A stretch of 64,000 nucleotides of DNA from Rallus limicola (taxonomy: Eukaryota; Chordata; Aves; Gruiformes; Rallidae), in NCBI GenBank assembly GCA_022605955.1, contig JAKCOZ010000262.1, positions 186,001 through 250,000 of the forward strand. The letters run 5' to 3'. The position numbers and the translations under genes were made by a program. This document shows positions 32,470 to 43,400 of the stretch, piece after piece (within the stretch, counting starts at the first letter, position 1; every line of letters begins with the position of its first letter). The notes under the pieces were generated by a model, which made no database searches, was not told the DNA's origin, and worked only from the letters and a program-made list of their open reading frames with translations.

Positions 32470-33180
32470 TGTGGCCAGGAAGGCCAAGGGCATCCTGGCT
32501 TGTGTCAGAGCCAGCGTGGCCAGGAGGGCTGGGGAGGGGATTGTGCCCCTGGGCTGGGCACTGGGGAGGCTGCAGCTGGAGTGCTGGGGCCAGTGCTGGG
32601 CTCCTCAGCATCAGAAGGACAGGGAGGGCCTGGAGCCAGTGCAGAGAAGGGCAACCAGGCTGGGGAAGGGGCTGGAGGGCAAATCCTCTGAGGAGCAGCT
32701 GAGGGAGCTGGGGGTGTTGAGGCTGGAGCAGAGGAGGCTGAGGGGAGCCCTTCTCCCCCCCTGCCCTGCCCTGCCAGGAGGGTGCAGAGAGGTGGGTGCT
32801 GGTCTCTTCAGCCAGGGGCCAGGAGCTGGGACAAGGGGCACTGGGCTCAAGCTGGGCCAGGGCAGGGTCAGCTCAGCTGGGAGGGCAAAGTTCTTCCCTG
32901 GCAGAGTTGTGGGGCTGTGGAACAGGGGCCTGGGACAGGGTCAGGGCCTGGAACAGGGTCAGAAGCTGGGATGGGCCTAGAACAGGGTCAGAGCCTGAGA
33001 CAGGGTCAGGGCCTGGCCCAGGCTGCCCAGGGAGGGGGCTGAGTCCCCAGCCCTGGGGGTGTTGAACAGAGGGGAGATGAGGTGCTCAGGGCTCTGGTTT
33101 AGCTCAGGATGGGATTGGTTGGACTCAATGATCTTCAAAGGTCTTTTCCAACCTGGTGCTTCTGTGATTCCAGGATTTTC
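32470..33180 (+). mobile_element. CR1, plus orientation
   Basis: Late ORF2 and 3' region ('ggccaaggg', 'ctgcagctggagtgctgggg', 'ggactcaatgatcttcaaag', terminal 'cttctgtgattc'). Includes a small gggtcagggcctgg minisatellite near 32930-33015. Confidence 0.9.
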
Positions 33181-33760
33181 TATCCATGACAGCTAGGGAT
33201 TGGGGACACTGCCCCAAGACTGGCTGCACACCAACTTCTCATCCTTTCCCAAGGACATCTGATGGAGACACTCCCCAGAGCACAGGTGTGGTGCCTTGTA
33301 CCAAGGAAGGGAAACTAACCTCCCCCCCACCCCCCACTCCCCATTTGGGTCTGTGTCTTTCTGTGAAGCCCAAGACAATCAGGTCCTGTCTCAGTGTCTT
33401 CTCACAGAGTTTGCACTGTTCTGGATCTAGAAACTCTATGGGCTGGGAAGGACTTGCTGGGATGGCTGGATGCAGTGAGCTCCATGGCCACTCCCCCACT
33501 CCCTGCCATGTGTTTTGTTCCATCCCAGTTCTCAGGGTGCTGTGAGGAGCCAGCAGGATGGGCGAGCTTTCCCTCTAAGTCTTTCACCCAGGGCTAGACC
33601 CAAACATCGTTTCCAGACCCCAGAGATGTTGATGAGATCAACACAATGATGGACAACAGCTAGGAAGAGGAAAGCTGTGGGAAAAGGAAGCCTTGACCTC
33701 TGCAGGGATGCTGAGCACACCCAGGATGCCAACAGAGATACGGGGGCCACCACCACAGAC
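33181..33760. other. No gene recognised
   Basis: Unique sequence between two CR1s, with short overlapping ORFs only. Confidence 0.4.
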
Positions 33761-33761
33761 T

Positions 33762-33908
33762 CACAGCATCACAGGGTTGGAAAAGACCTTTGAAGATCAT
33801 CAAGTCCAACCAATCCCATCCTGAGCTAAACCAGAGCCCTGAGCACCTCATCTCCCCTATTTTTAAACACATCCAGGGAAGGGGACTCAACCACCTCCCT
33901 GGGCAGCC
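33762..33908 (-). mobile_element. CR1 3' end, minus orientation
   Basis: 'cacagcatcacagggttgga' through 'caaccacctccctgggcagc'. Confidence 0.85.
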
Positions 33909-33915
33909 CATAGCA

Positions 33916-34396
33916 TCATGAGCTGCATCCCTTGCCATCCCAGCAGCATCCCATGCCATCCCAGCAGCATCCCATGCCATCCCAGCAGCATCCCGTGCCA
34001 TCCCAGCAGCATCCCGTGCCATCCCAGCAGCATCCTGTGCCATCCCAGCAGCATCCCATGCCATCCCAGCAGCATCCCGTGCCATCCCAGCTGCATCCCT
34101 TGCCATCCCAGCAGCATCCCGTGCCATCCCAGCACCATCCCGTGCCATCCCAGCAGCATCCAGTGCCATCCCAGCTGCATCCCGTGCCATCCCAGCAGCA
34201 TCCCGTGCCATCCCAGCACCATCCCGTGCCATCCCAGCAGCATCCCATGCCATCCCAGCTGCATCCCATGCCATCCCAGCTGCATCCCGTGCCATCCCAG
34301 CAGCATCCCATGCCATCCCAGCTGCATCCCATGCCATCCCAGCAGCATCCCATGCCATCCCAGCAGCATCCCGTGCCATCCCAGCAGCATCCAGGA
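33916..34396. repeat. 21-bp minisatellite, about 23 units
   Basis: Unit catcccatgccatcccagcag with AT/GT and AG/TG variants. It is open in several frames on both strands (7-residue periodic peptides), which follows from the period and is not called coding. Confidence 0.95.
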
Positions 34397-34496
34397 CATA
34401 TTTCAGGTGTGCCTGGCATCACCCAAATGTCCATGCTCTGTACCCTGGAGACAACTCCCCACATAGTTGTTGATGAGAACTCCTGGGGAGCAGCCC
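34397..34496. other. CR1-like flank
   Basis: Short unique spacer leading into the next CR1. Confidence 0.4.
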
Positions 34497-35190
34497 TGAG
34501 GAGAAGGGACCTGGGGTCAGGGGGGGTGAGAAGCTCCCCATGAGCAGCAGTGGCTCTGGCAGCTGGGAAGGGAGATGGGATCCTGGGCTCCATCAGCAGA
34601 GGGGTGGGACAGGGACAGGGAGGGGATTGTCCCTCTCTGCTCTGCCCTGGGGAGGCCCCAGCTGGAGTCCTGTGGCCAGAGCTGGGACCCCAAGATGTGG
34701 GGCTGTTGGAGAGGGGTCAGAGGAGCCATGGGGATGCTCAGGGGGCTGGAGCAGCTCCCCTCTGGAGAGAGGCTGAGGGAGCTGGGCTGGGTCAGCCTAG
34801 AGAAGAGAAGCCTGGGGTGGGGGGGACCTTCTAGCCCCTTCCAGCCCCTGAAGGGAGCAGAGGAACAGGAGGGGAATGGGCTTGTTCAAGGGCAGAGCCT
34901 GGCAGGACAAGGGGGCTGGGGTGAAGCTGGAGGAGGGAAGGGGGAGAGGAGAGACTGGGGGGAAGTTGTGTCCAGAGAGAGTGGGGAGGGGCTGGCAGGG
35001 GCTGCCCAGAGAGGGGGTGGGTGCCCCGTCTCTGGGGGTGTCCAAGGCCAGGTTGGCTGGGGTCAACCTTGTGTAGCTCCAGGCCTGGAGGTTGGTGTCC
35101 CTGCCTGGGGCAGGGGGTTGGAACTCTGGGACCCTTGGGGTCCCTCCCAGCCCAGCCCAGGCTGGGATTCTGGGATTCTATGAAATGCCA
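34497..35190 (+). mobile_element. CR1, plus orientation
   Basis: 'aggagaagggacctggggtc' through 'aggtttggtgtccctgcctg'-type 3' sequence and 'gattctgggattctat' end. Confidence 0.9.
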
Positions 35191-35484
35191 GCACCAGGCT
35201 GATGCTTGAGCTTTATGGGTCCCCTCTGGAGAGGTGCACACCAGCCATTCCACAGGTTGGGATCCCAGCTTTATTTCATGTGCAATCTACTCATTGGTGA
35301 CGTGCCAGACGTGTGGTGCCACTGAATGGGAAGTGGGCACGTTCCTCGTGGCATCTCACAGAGCTCAGGCTACTGCAGCTCCTCTGCAGCCCCTAGTACA
35401 CACTGCAAAGAGAATTAACACCCAACCTTCCCCTTCCTCCAGCAGACACCCCCACGGCCCTGCCTGCTTGTCCCCAACACCACC
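35191..35484. other. No gene recognised
   Basis: Short unique stretch before the minisatellite. Confidence 0.4.
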
Positions 35485-37190
35485 AGGGGTGGCCAGGGTG
35501 CCAGGGGTGGCCAGGGTGCCAGGTGCTGCTGGGATCCCAGGGACAGTTGGGGTCCCAGGGGCAGCCAGGGTGCCAGGTGCTGCTGGGATCCCAGGGACAG
35601 TTGGGGTCCCAGGGGCAGCCAGGATGCCAAGGGATGCCGGGGTCCCCAGGGACTGCTGGGGACCCAGGGGCTGCTGGGGTCCCAGGGGCAACTGGGGTCT
35701 CAGGGCTGTCGGGGTCCCAGGGAGGCAGCCATGGTCTTGGGGGCAGCTGGTGTCCCAGGGGCAGCTGGTGTCCCAGGGGGAGCTGGGATCCCAGGGGCGG
35801 CCAGAATCCCAAGGGCAGCTGGGATGCCAAGGGTGGCCAGGGTCTCAGGGTAGCCAGGATCCCAGGGCTGGCCGGGGTCTCAGGGGAAGCCAGGATGCCA
35901 AGGGCAGCTGGGATCCAGGGGCGACTGGGATCCCAGGGGCGGCCGGGATCTCGGGGGCAGTTGGAGTCCCAGGGGCAGCTGGGGATGCCAAGGGCAGTTG
36001 GGATCCCAGGAGCTGCCGGGGTCCCAGGGGGGCAGCCGGGGTCTCAGGGGTGGCCAGGGTCTCAGGGGCAGCCGGGATCCCAAGGGCATCTGGGGTTCCT
36101 GGGGCAGCTGGAGTGTCAGGGGCAGCCGGGATGCCAAGGGTGGCCGGGGTCCTGGGGGTGGCTGGGGTCCCAGGGCTGGCCGGGGTCCCAGGGGCAGCCA
36201 GGATGCCAAGGGCAGTCGGGATCCCAGGAGCTGCCGGGGTCCCAGGGGGGCAGCCGGGGTCTCAGGGGTGGCCAGGGTCTCAGGGGCAGCTGGGATCCAG
36301 GGGAGACTGGGATTCCAGGGGGGCAGCCGTGGTCTCAGGAGCTGCTGGGGTCCCAGGGGCAGATGGGATGCCAAGGGTGGCCAGGGTCTCAGGGACTGCT
36401 GGGGGTCTCAGGGACTGCTGGGATCCCAGGGGCAGCCAGAATCCCAAGGGCAGCCGGGATCCCAGGAGCTGCCAGGGTCCCAGGGGGGCAGCCAAGGCCT
36501 CAGGGGTGGCCAGGGTCCCTCGGGCAGCTGGGATCCAGGGGAGACCGGGATTCCAGGGGGGCAGCCGGGGTCCCAGGGGCGACCGGGTTCCTGGGGCTGC
36601 CGGGGTCTCAGGGGCAGCCAGAATCCCAAGGGCAGCCGGGATCCCAAGGGCATCTGGGGTTCCTGGGGCAGCTGCAGTGTCAGGGGCAGCCGGGATGCCA
36701 AGGGTGGCCGGGGTCCTGGGGGTGGCTGGGGTCCCAGGGCTGGCCGGGGTCTCAGGGGCAGCCAGGATGCCAAGGGCAGTCGGGATCCCAGGAGCTGCCA
36801 GGGTCCCAGGGGGGCAGCCGGGATCCCAGGGGTGGATCCAGGGTCCCAGGGGCAGCTGGGATCCAGGGGAGACCGGGATTCCAGGGGGGCAGCCGGGGTC
36901 CCAACGGCGACTGGGGTCCTGGGGCTGCCGGGGTCTCAGGGGTGGCCAGAATCCCAAGGGCTGCCGGGGTCTCAGGGGGGCAGCCGGGGTCCCAGGGGCA
37001 GCTGGGATCCAGGGGTGACCGGGATCCCAGGAGCTGCCGGGGTCCCAGGAGCTGCCGGGGTCTCAGGGCAGCCGGGGTCCCGAGGGAGTCTGGGGTCCCT
37101 GGGGCGGCTGCAGTGTCAGGGGCAGCCGGTGTCCCAGAGGCGGCCGGGATCCCCGGGGCTGCCGGTGTCCCGGGGCTGCCGGTGTCCCGG
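35485..37190 (+). repeat. 18-bp GC-rich minisatellite, about 90 units
   Basis: Units such as gggatcccaggggcagct, with changes mainly at the middle (gtc/atc/atg) and end. It reads as six-residue G-x-P-G-x-x style repeats in two plus frames, giving collagen-like ORFs of 594 and over 1000 codons. The second runs straight through the LCMT2 promoter and intron 1, so neither is a gene. The array ends about 220 bases before the LCMT2 start. Confidence 0.95.
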
Positions 37191-37199
37191 GCTGGGGGG

Positions 37200-37412
37200 G
37201 GTCGCTGTCCCAGGGGCGGCCGCCCGGGCTCCCCCGCGGGGCGGGGCGGGGCGGGGCGGGGCGGGGCGGGCCCGTCCCGGTGCCGTTACCGAGGAGGCGG
37301 AGGGCGCCGGCCCAGCAGGGGGCGCTGTGCCCCGGTAGCCGTCCCCGTCCCGGACGCGGTGCGGCGTCACTTCCGGCGCGGCGGCGGCGCTGCGCTGGGC
37401 GGGGCGCGCAGC
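37200..37412 (+). promoter_or_regulatory. LCMT2: LCMT2 CpG-island promoter
   Basis: A run of GGGGC/GC boxes at 37238-37270 and an ETS-type site CACTTCCGG at 37368-37376, 37 bases before the ATG. No TATA box. This is a housekeeping-type promoter. A divergent partner gene might be expected from the mammalian ADAL-LCMT2 arrangement (from memory), but I found no ADAL-like exon on the minus strand here. Confidence 0.75.
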
Positions 37413-40400
37413 ATGGGCCGGGGGCGGCCGGCAGCCCCGCGCGCCGCCGCCGTGAGTGGCTGCCGGGGGGTCCCCCGGGGGAGGGGGGGATGGGGGCGTG
37501 GACGGGGCTCGGCGGCACCGGCAGGGCTCCCCTTCCGCTTCCCCTTCCGCTTCCCATCCCGCTTCCTCTTCCCCTTCCCCCTTCCCCTCCACCTTCCCCT
37601 TCCCTTTCCCCTTCCCCTTCCCTTTCCCCTTCCCCTTCCCCTTCCCCTTCCCTTTCCCCTTTCCCCTTTCCCCTTCCCCCTTCCCCTTTGCTTCCACTTC
37701 CTCTTCCTCTTCCCCTTCCTCTTCCCCTTCCTCTTATCCTTCCTCCTTCCCCTTCCCCTTCCCCCTTCCTCTTCCCCTTCCCCTTCCTTTTCCCCTTCCT
37801 TTTCCCCTTTTCCCACTTCCCTTTCCCCTTCCCTTTCCCCTTCCCCTTCCCCTTCCCCTTCCCCTTCCCCCTCCCCCTCTCCCTTCCCCTTCCCCCTCCC
37901 CCTCTCCCTTCCCCTTCCCCCTTCCCCTCTCCCTTCCCTTTCCCCTTCCCTTTCCCCTTCCCTTTCCCCTTCCCCTCCCCTTCCCTTTCCCCTTCCCCTC
38001 CCCCTCCCCTTCCCCTTCCCCCTCCCCTCCCCCTCCCCTTCCCCCTTCCCTTCCCCTTCCCCTCCCCTTCCCCTTCCCCTTCCCTTCCCCTTCCCCCTTC
38101 CCCTTTCTCTTCCCCTTTCATTTCCCTTCCCCTTCCCTTCCCCTTCCCTTCCCCTTCCCCTTTCCCTTCCCTTTCCCCTTCTCCTTCCCCTTCCCCCTTC
38201 CCCTCCCCTCCCCTTCCCCTCCCCTCCCCTCCCCTCCCCTTGCCCAGCGCCGTGCCCTTGTCCCAGCAGGTGCAGGGCACTGGCAGCAGCAGCGCTGTCA
38301 GCAAGTGCTCAGCAGCGGAGCGGGGCTACATCCAGGACCGGTTCCTGCGGCTCCTGGCGGGGGGACAGCGGCGGCGGCGGGCCCCCCTCATCCACCGGTG
38401 AGGTCCTGGGCCTGGGGGGGCTGCAGCCAGTGTGGGGCAGAACTTCTTCCCAGGGAGGGGGAGGGAGCCCTGGGCCAGGCTGCCCAGGGGGGTGTGGAGT
38501 CTCCTTCTCTGCAGAGATCCCAGCCCTGTGTGCCCTGTCCCAGGGACCCTGCTTTGGCAGGGATGTGGGACCCCATGGGCTCTGGGGGTCCCTTCCAGCC
38601 CCAGTGACTCTGTGATTCTCTGATCTCCCTCTCTGGATTCGTGCTTGTCCATCCAGGGAATATTGATATCTGCAAACCAGAGCTGGTCCAGCTGGGCTCT
38701 CCCTGTTGGCTCTGGGTTCTCCATAGTCTCAGTGGTTCATACACTCACTGAATGCAGCACATCTGTACTTAGGGACAAGCTCTAGACAGGACAGAATCCT
38801 CTGACAGCTCCCAGGGCAGCTCTGGCAGTGTGGGGCTCATGTGTAGGAGCCAAGAAAGAAGGACAAAGTCAGGTTTTTGGAGTGGAAGGTGCCAGTGCTG
38901 GAGCAGAAGGGCTCCTGGGCAGCAAATTCAAGTGGATTTCATTCCCCAGGGGTTACTACATCCGTGCCCGTGCTGTGGATCACTGTGTCCAAGACTTCCT
39001 GCTGAGGAGCCAGAGCCACCCCAGCTCACAGGTAGCATCGCTTTGTCAGGGTGTAGGTGTCAGTCAGGTGTAGGTGTCAGTCCTCTGGGCGTTTTGGGAC
39101 CTTAGTGGGGCGTCTTTTGGGCTCCTGTTCCCCAAAAAGGCACGGGGAGTCTGACTGGCATCGCTGTGACTGTCCATTTGTCACCTGAGCAATACCTGGG
39201 AGGGGGCAATAGTCAGAGTTCTCCTGTCTCTTGCAGGAGGTGGCCTGATTTCGCCCCTCTGCAGGGGATGTTACTCAGTGTTTCACCCTTAGGTGCTGCT
39301 GGAGTTGAGGGTACCTGTGTCTGCTCCTTTCCCTGCAGATCCTGTCTTTAGGTGCTGGCTTGGACTCCTTGTACTTCCGTTGGAAGGACGTGGGTCTCCT
39401 GCCTCACACCGTGGTCTGGGAGGTGGATTTCCCAGCAGTGGCACGTCAGAAAGCTGCTCTGATCAACAGAGTGGAAGAGCTGTCAGTGCTGGTGGGAGGG
39501 GAATGGAGGGGAAGGCTCAGGTATGGTGTTTCCATGGGTTCAGCCTGGGAAAAGGGAGATCTGGGGGTAGAGGAGGTTGGAAGCTGTAGAAAATCCTGTG
39601 CATTTTCTGAAGAGCCTCATACAGAATCACAGGGTTGGAAAAGCTCTTTCAGATCAAGTCCAACCCATCCCTGGCCTGTGCTGAGCCAGAGCCCTGAGCA
39701 CCTCATCTCCCCTCTGTCCAACACCCCCAGGGCTGGGGACTCAGCCCCCTCCCTGGGCAGCCTGGGCCAGGCCCTGACCCTGTCTCAGGCCCTGACCCTG
39801 TTCTAGGCCCATCCCAGGCCCTGACCCTGTCTCAGGCCCCGACCCTGTCCCTGTTATAAGCCCCTATCCCAGTCCCTGACCCTATCCCAGTCCCTGACCC
39901 TGTCCCAGGCCCCTATCCCAGTCCCTGACCCTGTCCCAGGCCCCTATCCCAGTCCCTGACCCTGTCCCAGGCCCTATCCCAGGCCCTGACCCTGTTCCAG
40001 GCCCCTCTCCCGGGCCCTGACCCTGTTCCAGGCCCCTGTTCCACAGCCCCACAGCTCTGCCAGGGAAGAACTTTGCCCTCCCAGCTGAGCTGACCCTGCC
40101 CTGGCCCAGCTTGAGCCCATTGCCCCTTGTCCCAGCTCCTGGCCCCTGGCTGAAGAGACCAGCACCCACCTCTCTGCACCCTCCTGGCAGGGCAGGGCAG
40201 GTGGGGAGAAGGGCTCCCCTCAGCCTCCTCTGCTCCAGCCTCAACACCCCCAGCTCCCTCAGCTGCTCCTCAGAGGATTTGCCCTCCAGCCCCTTCCCCA
40301 GCCTGGTTGCCCTTCTCTGTACTGGCTCCAGGCCCTCCCTGTCCTTCTGATGCTGAGGAGCCCAGCCCTGGCCCCAGCACTCCAGCTGCAGCCCCCCAGT

Positions 40401-43400
40401 GCCCAGCCCAGGGGCACAATCCCCTCCCCAGCCCTCCTGGCCACGCTGGCTCTGACACAAGCCAGGATGCCCTTGGCCTTCCTGGCCACCTGGTCACACT
40501 GCTGCCTCCTACTCCTGTCCCAAAGAACTCCAGTTGTTAGGCTGGGCCTTGTGAGTGGTTCCCTGTGGGGTTTGATTCTCCTCTTTGTCCCTTGTGGTCT
40601 CAGTTCTGTTCCAACACTGTCATGAGACTGAACAATGTTTCTTGCCCAGGAGTTGTTACCTGTTCTGGAAAGAACTACAAACTGCTGGGACTGGATTTAT
40701 CTGAGCTGTGGGAGCTGGACAGAGCCCTGGAGGAAGCAGGAATGGACAGGGAAATCCCCACCCTCTTCCTAGCAGAGGTGGTCCTGACCTACATGGAAAA
40801 TAGGAGGTTGGTTAAACTCAACTCTCTCAGCTGGGGGGGGAAAGGAAAAGAAGCAGCTGCTCTGGGTCACCTGAGGCTGGGAAACCTGGTGTGTTAGAAC
40901 TAAAGGCTTGGGAATTCTGTGGAAGTCCAAACCAGCTCTTCCCCACCAGAATTGTGATGGGGTCATTGATGTCCATGTGACAGAGCCCTGGGCCAGGCTG
41001 CCCAGGGGGGTGTGGAGTCTCCTTCTCTGCAGAGATTCCAGCCCCATCTGGGTGCTGAGCTGTGTGTCCTGTCCTAGGGACCCTGCTCTGGCAGGGGGTT
41101 GGACCCCATGGGCTCTGGAGGTCCCTTCCCACCCCCTGTGATTCTGTGATCCTAAAAGGGAGGAAAAAAAAAGAAAGGAGGGGAAAAAAAGGAGCAATTT
41201 GGAGTGTTTTGTTCTCAATCTCTGAATTCTCTGCACAAATGGGATTGTGCCCCTGGGCTGGGCACTGGGGAGGCTGCAGCTGGAGTGCTGGGGCCAGTGC
41301 TGGGCTCCTCAGCATCAGAAGGACAGGGAGGGCCTGGAGCCAGTGCAGAGAAGGGCAACCAGGCTGGGGAAGGGGCTGGAGGGCAAATCCTCTGAGGAGC
41401 AGCTGAGGGGAGCTGGGGGTGTTGAGGGCTGGAGCAGAGGAGGCTGAGGGGAGACCTCATTGCAGCCCCTTCCAGCCCCTGAAGGGAGCAGAGGAACAGG
41501 AGGGGAATGGGCTTGTTCAAGGGCAGAGCCTGGCAGGACAAGGGGGCTGGGGTGAAGCTGGAGGAGGGAAGGGGGAGAGGGAGAGACTGGGGGGAAGTTG
41601 TGTCCAGAGAGAGTGGGGAGGGGCTGGCAGGGGCTGCCCAGAGAGGGGGTGGGTGCCCCGTCCCTGGGGGTGCCCCAAGGCCAGGTTGGCTGGGCTCAAC
41701 CTTGTGTAGCTCCAGGCCTGGAGGTTGGTGTCCCTGCCTGGGGCAGGGGGTTGGAGCTCTGGGACCCTTGGGGTCCCTCCCAGCCCAGCCAGGCTGGGAT
41801 TCTGGGATTCTCTGTGCTGTGTGATGGTTCTACCCAGTCAGTCAGTTCTCCCCAGTCAGTTCTGTGCCTTGTGGGGCCTGGTCTCTCTGACAGGTCAGAT
41901 GCCCTGATCCAGTGGGCAGCAGAGCGTTTCTCTCAGCCTTGCTTTCTGCTCTACGAGCAGATGCACCCAGGGGACCCCTTTGGCCGTGTCATGCAGCAGC
42001 ATTTCACCCAGCTCAACTCCAGGCTTCATTCTTTGGCCCAGCACCCTGACAGGGAGGCCCAGCAGAGGCGCTTTTTGGAGAAGGTGAGTACCCAGAGCCT
42101 GAGGACACCCACAGAGCACCATGTCCCTGGGGAACATTGTCAGCAAGGGCTTGGCAAGGGGGAAGATTGGGTCCAGTTCTGGGCCCCTCAGCTCCAGAAG
42201 GACACAGAACTCCTTGGGAGAGCCCAGCACAGGGACACCAAGGGGATGGAGGGAGTGGAACCCCTTCCTGATGAGGAGAGGCTGAGGGAGCTGGGGCTCT
42301 TGAGCCTGGAGAAGAGGAGCCTGAGGTGTCCAAGGCCAGGTTGGCTGGGGGCAACCTTGTGTAGCTCCAGGCCTGGAGGTTGGTGTCCCTGCCTGTGGCA
42401 GGGGGTTGGAGCTCTGGGACCCTTGGGGTCCCTCCCAGCCCATTCCAGTCTGGGATTCTGGGATTCTATGGTTTAGCTGAGGACAGGAATGGTTGGACTT
42501 GATGATCTTAAAGGTCTTCTCCACCCTGCTGGCCCTGTGATTCTCTGGGTCATGGGTTGAAGCAGACAGGGCCAGTGCCTGAGGCACTGCCTTCTCCAGT
42601 AGCATGACTGCTCCTTGGAAAGTCCTTCCAACCAACTTGCATCCCACTTTTTGGGACAGGATGAAGGCAAGATAGGTTGGTTCCTCTAAGACATTTGCTG
42701 TGATAAATAAAGTTCTCAAGAGCTTTCCAGGTAAGACATCCATCCTGACTGTATTCTGGGCTCCTGTTGGTCCAGCTTGGCAGCCCTAAATCATGGAGTC
42801 ACAGAGTCATTAAGGTTGGAAGATTCAGTCCTACCATCCCCTACCACCTGTGTTGCTCAAACCAGAGAATCCCAGAATCCCAGACTGGTTTGGGCTGGGA
42901 GGGACCCCAAGGGTCCCAGAGCTCCAACCCCCTGCCCCAGGCAGGGACACCAACCTCCAGGCCTGGAGCTACACAAGGTTTAGCCCAGCCAACCTGGCCT
43001 TGGACACCCCCAGGGACGGGGCACCCACCCCCTCTCTGGGCAGCCCCTGCCAGCCCCTCCCCACTCTCTCTGGACACAACTTCCCCCTAAGATCTGATTT
43101 AAACCTTCCTTCCTTCAGCTTTAATATGGCCCTAAGGACCTAACCCAGCCTTTCCTTAAACACCCTGAGGGACTGTGACCCCACCACCTCCCTGGGCAAC
43201 CTGTTCTGATGCCCAACTGCTCTTTCAGAGAAGAAATTTCTCCTCATTTCTAAGCAGAACCTCCCCTGGTCCAGCTCACAGCCATTCCCTCTTGTCCTCT
43301 TGCTGATCATCTGCAAGAAGAGGCTGAGCCCAGCTCACCACAACCTCCTTACAGGGAGTTGGGGAGAGAAAGAAGGTCTCCCCTCAGCTTCCTCTTCTCC

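Noticed and set aside
33916..34593. Periodic Cys/Trp/Gly-rich minus ORFs (over 200 codons)
   Set aside because: 21-bp minisatellite; all frames behave alike.
37063..37412. Divergent ADAL gene head to head with LCMT2
   Set aside because: Looked for because of the mammalian arrangement, but no adenosine deaminase-like coding sequence was seen on the minus strand upstream of LCMT2.
37063..38304. Gly/Lys/Glu-rich minus ORF of 413 codons
   Set aside because: Complement of the pyrimidine tract in LCMT2 intron 1.
35234..38615. Very long plus ORFs (594 and 1030 codons) with collagen-like repeats
   Set aside because: They follow the 18-bp minisatellite period and then run through the LCMT2 promoter and the intron 1 pyrimidine tract; no start context, splice sites or conserved domain.
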